NCBI GenBank assembly: GCA_014802705.1
Contig: JAAVBR010000071.1
Location: forward strand, 1-10,190
Reading direction: 5' to 3'
DNA length: 10,190 nucleotides
Source: a bacterium
GTDB lineage: Bacteria; Pseudomonadota; Alphaproteobacteria; Rs-D84
Shown: positions 6,309 to 10,190 of the stretch, in pieces
Position numbering within the stretch: position 1 is the stretch's first letter
Layout: every line of letters starts with the position of its first letter
The notes under the pieces: generated by a model
What the model saw: only the letters and a program-made list of their open reading frames with translations
What the model was told of the DNA's origin: nothing
The model's database searches: none
Program-made: the position numbers and the translations under genes

Positions 6309-7380
6309 TTATCCGCGCTGTAACAGGGCCAACATAAAATCGTCCAGATCCCCGTCCAAGACCGCATCCGAATCCGTTTTTTCCACACCGGTACGTACGT
6401 CCTTGACCAACTGATACGGATACAGGACATAGTTGCGAATTTGGCTGCCCCATTCGATTTTCTTTTGGGCGGCCTTGGCGGCGTCTTCGGCGGCGGCGCG
6501 TTTTTGCATTTCCAATTCGTACAATTTACTGCGCAGCATTTTCATCGCCATTTCGCGGTTTTGAATCTGGCTGCGTTCGTTTTGACAGGTCACGACCGTA
6601 TTGGTCGGAATGTGCGTGATACGCACGGCACTGTCGGTCTTGTTCACGTGTTGGCCCCCGGCGCCCGACGATCGATACGTATCGATCCGCAGGTCTTTGT
6701 CATTGATTTCAATTTCAATGCTGTCGTCAATATCGGGCCAAACGTCCACCGACGCGAAACTGGTCTGACGCTTGCCATTGGCGTTAAAGGGCGAAATCCG
6801 CACCAAACGATGCACCCCGATTTCATTTTTCAACCACCCGTACGCCCGGTCCCCCGAAATGCGATACGTGATGTTTTTGATCCCGGCGGTGTCGCCTTCG
6901 TGTTCTTCGATAACCTCGCACCCAAAGCCGTGGCGTTCGGCCCACCGGGCATACATGCGCGACATCATCTGGGCCCAATCTTGGGCCTCGGTCCCGCCGG
7001 CACCCGCCTGGATGAACAAAAAGGCCCCGTTATTGTCGGCCGGTTCCCGAAACAGTGTGATAAACTTGGCCCGATGGGCCGCATCCCCCAGGGCGCCAAT
7101 GGCGCCGATCACCTCGGCATCATCGGGGGCCATATCAAACAATTCGACCAGATTTTTGTATTCCGATTCCAACGTCAACAGTTCATTCAACGGCCGTTCC
7201 AGTGCCGCCTTGCGCTGTAACAGGGCGCGCGCGGCGTCCGGATCATCCCACAAATTCGGATCATTGACACGATCGTTTAACGCATCGATTTCAGACTGCA
7301 ATTTTTCGGGGTCAAAGAAACCCCCTGACGGCACACAGGTCGTCGGAAATTTGGTTCAATAATTCATTTGGCATCATCAT
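6309..7380 (-). CDS. prfB: Peptide chain release factor 2, with programmed +1 frameshift
   Basis: RF2 releases finished proteins at UGA and UAA stops. The gene is in two frames: ATG at 7380 opens a 22-codon frame ending CTT-TGA (TGA at 7314-7312), and ribosomes must slip +1, skipping T7314, to read GAC and continue to the TAA at 6311-6309. The joined protein is 356 residues (E. coli 365). The site reads AGG GGG TTT CTT TGA C: a Shine-Dalgarno-like AGGGGG just before the slip codon CTT and the weak stop TGA-C, as in the classical autoregulated RF2 gene. RF2 identity is shown by the tripeptide SPF (about 196-198), which reads UGA/UAA, and by the catalytic GAGGQHVNKTDSAVRITH with GGQ at about 241-243. 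AGGA precedes the triple ATG; the second or third ATG could also be used. A kinase gene follows 18 bp on. Confidence 0.95.
7312..7328 (-). promoter_or_regulatory. RF2 autoregulatory frameshift site
   Basis: On the minus strand, AGGGGG TTT CTT TGA. The AGGGGG pairs with the 16S rRNA tail and pushes the ribosome forward; CTT slips to TTT, bypassing the in-frame TGA. When RF2 is scarce the stop is read slowly and frameshifting rises, making more RF2. This is established for prfB; here the elements are directly visible. Confidence 0.92.
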
Positions 7381-7444
7381 GCCGGGTATCCTAGCAACTT
7401 ATTTTCACAAATCAACTTTTTTATATTTGGGATAAAATGAATGT

Positions 7445-7473
7445 TTGCCTTTTGCCCGCCAATATGATAAAAT
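7445..7473 (+). promoter_or_regulatory. Candidate promoter of the secreted 12-Cys protein gene
   Basis: TTGCCT (7445-7450), a 17-bp spacer and TAAAAT (7468-7473), followed by the ribosome site AGAGGGGA (7485-7492) and ATG at 7498. Predicted initiation near 7480 would leave a leader of about 18 nt. Confidence 0.5.
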
Positions 7474-7497
7474 TTCGGGAAGTAAGAGGGGATTTTC

Positions 7498-8745
7498 ATG
7501 AAAAACGCTTTACGTGCATTTGGTTTTATGGGGGCCATCGCCATGACATCTGCGGCGTATGCCGTGGGTGCGGGAACGGTTTCCGCATCCGACGCGTCGC
7601 GCGGCGTGTCCAGTATGACGACCGGTGTCTATGCCAACAACAATCGCGGGAATCAGGGTCTGGCCAACGCGTACCGGACCAATCAGCGCAACACGTATTA
7701 CATGGTCAATCAACCCGATGTCGATACCGCATGCCGGGAACGGATTTATAAATGCTTGGCCGATTACTGTGGCGACGTGACCGTCGTTCCGGGGCAAACG
7801 TCAGGCCGCTGTACATACGCGACCGAAAGCGAATTGTATAACTACGCCCTGCTCTGCCTGCAAAAGGATACATCGATTTTATTGCCCCAATATGGGGTCA
7901 ATACCCAAAATGGATCCAACGGCATGAACACGGCGGCGCGCCTGTGCCCGGCCTATGTGCAACAGGAACTGATGTCCTATATGTCCATGGCAAACATGGC
8001 TAATCAGTTGAGCAAGTCCCATTCCGACCTGTGTCTGCAACGGCGCCAGGAATTAGAGGCCGCCATGTCCTGCCATTCGGTGGCGTTGGCATACGGCAAC
8101 GAAACATCCAGTATGTTGACCAGCCAATTGACCGATTATTGCGGCGCGGGCGTCCCGGGCGGCAGTGCGGAAATGGTCACACGCTTTGCCAGTGCGGGTA
8201 ATGTCGGCGCCAATATCTGGGGCTGGGCGGAAAAGATTGTCAGCCTGGACCTGAACAAGAAAGGCAGCGATTGGCAGGCCGCCGTTGATGCCGTCTTGGC
8301 GGGATACACCAACCGCATGAATTTGGCCTGTGGCGACAATATGCAATTGAATACCGTGTCGTATAACACATCCAATAATGAACCCAGCGCCCTGCAAACC
8401 GCGGCGGCCTTGGCAATCGGTGTGGCATTCCCGTCCGCGCCGAATATCAAAGAAAATCCGTATGAAAATCAATCTGTGTGGATGAATGTGCAATCCATGT
8501 CCGACGTGTGGGACTGGGCATCCGCGCAACAGGTGGTGCGGGCCGGCCTGTCCAATGTGGCGACGACCCAGAACGCGTTTTTAACCACCGCCCAGATGGA
8601 CGATATGCAAACGGCCTATAAACGCGGAACCAAGGTCTTTATTTTGCGCGACAGTGCCCGTTGTTACATTGTGCCGGTAACCCAGTTGACCGATCGCGAA
8701 ACAACCGCCATCGCCCAATCCTTTGCCAATTGTATCAGCAAATAA
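7498..8745 (+). CDS. Secreted cysteine-rich protein of unknown function
   Basis: A 415-residue protein with a clear signal peptide: MKNALR, a hydrophobic stretch, then SAAYA with cleavage likely after Ala22. The mature part opens with a low-complexity Ser/Thr/Asn/Gly region (about 23-70), then a region holding 12 Cys in all, an even number that suits disulfide bonding in the periplasm or outside the cell. Local marks are ACRERIYKCLADYCGD (three Cys close together), GRCTYA, ARLCPAYVQQ and the terminal ARCYIV and ANCISK. There is no further membrane segment and no recognisable enzyme motif. AGAGGGGA precedes the ATG and fixes the start. It is alone between its promoter and a large terminator, and divergent from prfB. 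I cannot assign a family; a surface or envelope role is inferred only from export and Cys content. Confidence 0.85.
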   Translation: MKNALRAFGFMGAIAMTSAAYAVGAGTVSASDASRGVSSMTTGVYANNNRGNQGLANAYRTNQRNTYYMVNQPDVDTACRERIYKCLADYCGDVTVVPGQTSGRCTYATESELYNYALLCLQKDTSILLPQYGVNTQNGSNGMNTAARLCPAYVQQELMSYMSMANMANQLSKSHSDLCLQRRQELEAAMSCHSVALAYGNETSSMLTSQLTDYCGAGVPGGSAEMVTRFASAGNVGANIWGWAEKIVSLDLNKKGSDWQAAVDAVLAGYTNRMNLACGDNMQLNTVSYNTSNNEPSALQTAAALAIGVAFPSAPNIKENPYENQSVWMNVQSMSDVWDWASAQQVVRAGLSNVATTQNAFLTTAQMDDMQTAYKRGTKVFILRDSARCYIVPVTQLTDRETTAIAQSFANCISK

Positions 8746-8813
8746 AAAATCCCCGCCTTTCGGGCCCCGCGCAAACATGGTTTGCGTGGGTGAACCCTGG
8801 GCGGGATTTTTTT
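8744..8813 (+). terminator. Long branched terminator after the 12-Cys gene
   Basis: The outer arms AATCCCCGCC and GGGCGGGATTTTTTT pair (one bulge). Inside is an 11-bp hairpin CCCGCGCAAAC / GTTTGCGTGGG with loop ATG and one G-T pair. Seven T follow. It overlaps the last bases of the stop codon of the upstream gene. Confidence 0.8.
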
Positions 8814-8824
8814 AGAGTGCAGTT

Positions 8825-8844
8825 TTCAGAGTTCAGAGTTCAGA
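8825..8844 (+). repeat. Short TTCAGAG tandem repeat
   Basis: Almost three perfect copies of the 7-bp unit TTCAGAG (8825, 8832, 8839). Not in a coding frame of any called gene; it lies between the terminator and the REP-like cluster. Confidence 0.85.
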
Positions 8845-8846
8845 TG

Positions 8847-8917
8847 CCGACACCCAGCCCCTGACGGGCCACCCCTCTTGGATATGAGGGGAACCTTGTA
8901 CCGTTCTTAATTTCACT
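8847..8917 (-). repeat. REP-like unit A (inverted copy)
   Basis: Read on the minus strand, this gives GAAATTAAGAACG, then a GTTCCCCTC...GAGGGGTGG hairpin, then GGGCTGGGTGTCGG. It is the inverted, more diverged relative of units B (8980-9045) and C (9091-9150). Confidence 0.75.
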
Positions 8918-8927
8918 ATAAAGCACT

Positions 8928-8953
8928 GTCATCCCGACGCAGGTCGGGATCCA
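8928..8953 (+). repeat. GTCATCCCG-type palindrome D1
   Basis: A 26-bp unit whose stem ATCCCGAC / GTCGGGAT is followed by CCA. It matches unit D2 (9052-9077) read on the other strand, with paired changes in the stem (GAC/GTC here, GTC/GAC there) that keep the pairing. This palindrome type is widespread between genes in Alphaproteobacteria. Confidence 0.85.
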
Positions 8954-8979
8954 TTGTGATCTGGTGTGCGCTAAACTTG

Positions 8980-9045
8980 GAAATAACGAACGCACTCAGT
9001 TCCCCTCTGGCAAGAGGGGTGGACGCGTAGCGGACGGGGTGTCGG
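8980..9045 (+). repeat. REP-like unit B
   Basis: GAAATAACGAACGCACTCAG, then the hairpin TTCCCCTC-TGGCAA-GAGGGG, then TGGACGCGTAGCGGACGGGG. The first 28 bases match unit C with one change. Confidence 0.85.
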
Positions 9046-9051
9046 TATTAC

Positions 9052-9077
9052 TGGATCCCGTCCTTCGACGGGATGAC
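9052..9077 (-). repeat. GTCATCCCG-type palindrome D2 (inverted copy)
   Basis: The minus strand reads GTCATCCCGTCGAAGGACGG followed by GATCCA, the same length as D1. The match to the D1 surroundings extends outward (CACCATAAAGCAC here, CACTATAAAGCAC there), so D1 and D2 are arms of a larger imperfect inverted repeat, about 8900-8953 against 9052-9105. Confidence 0.85.
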
Positions 9078-9090
9078 GGTGCTTTATGGT

Positions 9091-9150
9091 GAAATAAAGA
9101 ACGCACTCAGTTCCCCTCCGGTGGAGGGGTGGCGCGGAGCGACGGGGTGG
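9091..9150 (+). repeat. REP-like unit C
   Basis: GAAATAAAGAACGCACTCAG, hairpin TTCCCCTCC-GGT-GGAGGGG, then TGGCGCGGAGCGACGGGG. It ends 12 nt before the -35 box of the promoter at 9163. Between 8814 and 9160 I see only these repeats and no gene. Confidence 0.85.
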
Positions 9151-9162
9151 TCTTTTTTAATG

Positions 9163-9191
9163 TTGCAAAAATTGGCTCAATCGGTTATAAT
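9163..9191 (+). promoter_or_regulatory. Promoter facing the putative invertible switch
   Basis: TTGCAA (9163-9168), a 17-bp spacer and a perfect TATAAT (9186-9191). Transcription should start about 9198 and run into the segment at 9233-9319 and the cysteine-rich gene. It lies outside the inverted repeats and so would be unaffected by inversion. Confidence 0.75.
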
Positions 9192-9216
9192 CCGTGGGGT
9201 AGAGGTCGAAAACACT

Positions 9217-9230
9217 ATGCCTAATCCAAA
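9217..9230 (+). repeat. 14-bp repeat ATGCCTAATCCAAA, left copy
   Basis: ATGCCTAATCCAAA here is repeated exactly at 9302-9315. The left copy lies outside, and the right copy inside, the inverted-repeat-bounded segment apart from its last bases. If the segment flips, the two copies become an inverted repeat with a 6-nt loop (GGGACG), i.e. a 14-bp hairpin in the 5' leader. Confidence 0.9.
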
Positions 9231-9283
9231 GGGACGTTTGCATACGACAATAATCCCAAAATAAAAATCCCAAATTTCCGCAC
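9221..9283 (-). other. Detached signal-peptide cassette on the opposite strand
   Basis: On the minus strand, a perfect AGGAGGT (9295-9289) stands 5 nt before a GTG (9283-9281). It opens a 20-codon frame that begins MRKFGIFILGLLSYA and ends NVPLD then TAG (9223-9221). It has all parts of a signal peptide: basic MRK, a hydrophobic core FGIFILGLL, and the small-residue cleavage motif SYA. By itself the peptide has no mature part. If the segment between the 8-bp inverted repeats is flipped, the frame runs on as SYA-NVGLNPALGL into the cysteine-rich protein. I therefore read it as the displaced 5' end of that gene, not as a gene of its own. Confidence 0.7.
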
Positions 9284-9319
9284 TTTTTACCTCCTGATTT
9301 TATGCCTAATCCAAACGTC
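9233..9319. repeat. Putative invertible segment with 8-bp inverted ends
   Basis: Bounded by GACGTTTG (9233-9240) and CAAACGTC (9312-9319), exact inverted repeats; after one mismatch two more bases pair inward. The 71-bp core carries the Shine-Dalgarno, GTG and signal peptide pointing away from the gene they fit. Inversion restores promoter - leader hairpin - AGGAGGT - GTG - signal peptide - cysteine-rich body, all in frame. No recombinase gene is in the window. The repeats are short for a site-specific recombinase, so replication template switching or an assembly error remain possible. Confidence 0.6.
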
Positions 9320-10024
9320 GGTTTGAATCCGGCGCTGGGGCTAACTCTTGATAATGGCGAAATTTGCATCAACAGTATGCAGTGCACATCCAAGGTATGT
9401 CTACATGATACCATTTTGGGCATTGCCAGGTGTGCCCCAAAGGCCACGGCCGGCGAAGAATGTACCCTTTCAGCAGTTTACGGGGTTTATTACAAGCCCG
9501 TATGTGACCGTGGCTTATCATGTGTAAGTTGGACCACGGAACTGGAAAACAAATATCCAGAATTTTCCAGCACCAGCGATGGTTATGGCCGATGTATCGA
9601 TGTGGGTGATGTTTGTGACATTTGTGATTTCAAAACCAGTTGGACCGCGGCCAGCACGGGATACGTCACGCGCAAGGTCGGATCGTGCGGCAGTGCCACA
9701 AATTGCGCCCTGTCCATTGTGCAATATCGATGCGCCGCGGGGTATTACGGGATTGATCCGGTGGGCGGATCATCCAGTGCCACCGGATGTACCGTTTGTC
9801 CCGCCAATGCGACATGTCCCGCGGGAAATAATTTAACATTTCAATGTGTGGCGGGATATTTCCGCAGTGGTTCGGGCTGTGCCCCATGTCCCACCGAGCA
9901 GGGATTGACCGGAACATCCGCGGCAAACGCCACGGCCATTGATGCCTGTTATATCCCCGACGGTACCTATACGGACGCCGGGGGCACATTTGAAATCGCC
10001 GAACGTTGTCCCTATACCCTATAA
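9302..10024 (+). CDS. Cysteine-rich surface-type protein, currently lacking signal peptide
   Basis: The frame as read is 240 residues with 21 Cys. Residues 20-100 have spaced Cys (GEICINSMQCTSKVC, AGEECTL, CDRGLSC) like small disulfide-knot modules. Residues about 145-205 resemble the Cys-rich repeats of ephrin-receptor/GCC2-GCC3 type (CAAGYYG, CTVCPANATCPAGN, CVAGYF, CAPCP). The last 40 residues (GLTG to CPYTL) are homologous to the end of the convergent gene at the right edge. The ATG at 9302 is doubtful: no Shine-Dalgarno (CCTCCT, its complement, stands there instead) and no signal peptide, though such a Cys-rich protein should be exported. In the flipped form the start would be GTG, with MRKFGIFILGLLSYA replacing MPNP, giving 251 residues. 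Function is unknown; a surface-exposed role is inferred. Confidence 0.8.
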   Translation: MPNPNVGLNPALGLTLDNGEICINSMQCTSKVCLHDTILGIARCAPKATAGEECTLSAVYGVYYKPVCDRGLSCVSWTTELENKYPEFSSTSDGYGRCIDVGDVCDICDFKTSWTAASTGYVTRKVGSCGSATNCALSIVQYRCAAGYYGIDPVGGSSSATGCTVCPANATCPAGNNLTFQCVAGYFRSGSGCAPCPTEQGLTGTSAANATAIDACYIPDGTYTDAGGTFEIAERCPYTL

Positions 10025-10043
10025 TGTCTTGGGATAATTGATG

Positions 10044-10190
10044 TCACAGAGTATAGGGGCATTCATCCGACAGTTCAAATGTCCCGGCGGCATCCACATA
10101 GGTTCCGGCCTTTAGGTGGCATATATCGATGCCGCCTTGGCTGAACGTGTTGTCGCCGGTCAGGCCATAGACCGTATTGCCCGACGTGTC
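10044..10190 (-). CDS. C-terminal end of a second CPYTL cysteine-rich protein (partial)
   Basis: Only the last 48 residues are in the window; the gene runs off the right edge. They start DTSGNTVY and then give 40 residues from GLTG to CPYTL, the same length as the tail of the gene at 9302-10024. Shared positions include GLTG, ID-x-C, GTY-x-DA-x-GTFE and the ending CPYTL before the stop. TGA is at 10046-10044, 19 bp from the stop of the convergent neighbour. The shared ends make an inverted repeat across the junction (CCCTATAC and GTATAGGG) that may act as a terminator hairpin for both. Function unknown. Confidence 0.8.
   Translation of the reverse strand, partial: DTSGNTVYGLTGDNTFSQGGIDICHLKAGTYVDAAGTFELSDECPYTL

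Noticed and set aside
6441..7220. A 259-codon plus-strand open frame
   Set aside because: Antisense shadow of prfB, with no ribosome site and no protein-like features.
7312..7380. prfB as a pseudogene broken by an in-frame TGA
   Set aside because: The TGA sits in the classical programmed frameshift site and the downstream protein is intact with SPF and GGQ.
8825..9150. CRISPR array
   Set aside because: The TTCAGAG units are 7 bp without spacers, and the longer repeats are three or fewer, diverged, in mixed orientation and irregularly spaced; no cas gene is seen.
9217..9264. A 15-residue plus-strand peptide MPNPKGRLHTTIIPK
   Set aside because: It begins with the 14-bp repeat but ends at once; it is better explained as a product of the present orientation of the segment than as a gene.
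9157..9447. A 96-codon minus-strand open frame across the switch
   Set aside because: It overlaps the 5' part of the cysteine-rich gene in antisense, is in a different frame from the signal-peptide cassette, and has no ribosome site of note.

Overview
The window looks like a piece of a bacterial chromosome at roughly 55% GC, probably from a host-associated alphaproteobacterium. The lineage is an inference. It rests on the house-keeping proteins (an IHF-beta-like protein and RF2), on intergenic palindromes of the GTCATCCCG...CGGGATCCA type that are common in Alphaproteobacteria, and on secreted cysteine-rich proteins of a kind I associate with gut alphaproteobacterial genomes. No rRNA or other decisive marker is present.

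Layout. 1-146 is an unresolved edge, closed by a strong two-way terminator (147-177). On the minus strand, ihfB and a fused acetyl-CoA carboxylase gene (beta and alpha carboxyltransferase subunits in one chain) form a tight operon, 2219 to 192. Divergent from it is a 1-Cys peroxiredoxin (2388-3161) with its own terminator, then mutY (3239-4261). mutY converges, with overlapping stop codons, on a minus-strand pair: a 154-residue protein I do not recognise, translationally coupled (ATGA) to an alkyltransferase-like protein in which Trp replaces the alkyl-accepting Cys. Peroxiredoxin, MutY and ATL make this a small oxidative/alkylation damage cluster. A tRNA-Ser(CGA) with a near-consensus promoter follows, then a hairpin-rich non-coding block. 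The minus-strand operon prfB plus an orphan APH-fold kinase occupies 7380-5478; prfB carries the classical programmed +1 frameshift.

From 7498 rightward the window turns into accessory, surface-type sequence: a secreted 12-Cys protein of unknown function, about 350 bp of inverted and direct REP-like repeats, and two convergent cysteine-rich genes (one cut by the right edge) whose last 40 residues are homologous and both end in CPYTL.

The most interesting signal is at 9163-9330. A good promoter (9163-9191) points at the cysteine-rich gene, but the gene as read has no Shine-Dalgarno and no signal peptide. Between them, on the opposite strand, lie a perfect AGGAGGT, a GTG start and a short peptide that looks exactly like a signal peptide (MRKFGIFILGLLSYA). 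This segment is bounded by an 8-bp inverted repeat, GACGTTTG/CAAACGTC (9233-9240 and 9312-9319). Flipping it on paper joins Shine-Dalgarno, GTG and signal peptide in frame to the cysteine-rich body, with a plausible cleavage site (SYA|N) right at the junction. I interpret the window as holding the OFF orientation of a miniature invertible expression/secretion switch. The inversion itself is inferred from one sequence and could also be a fixed mutation or an assembly artefact.
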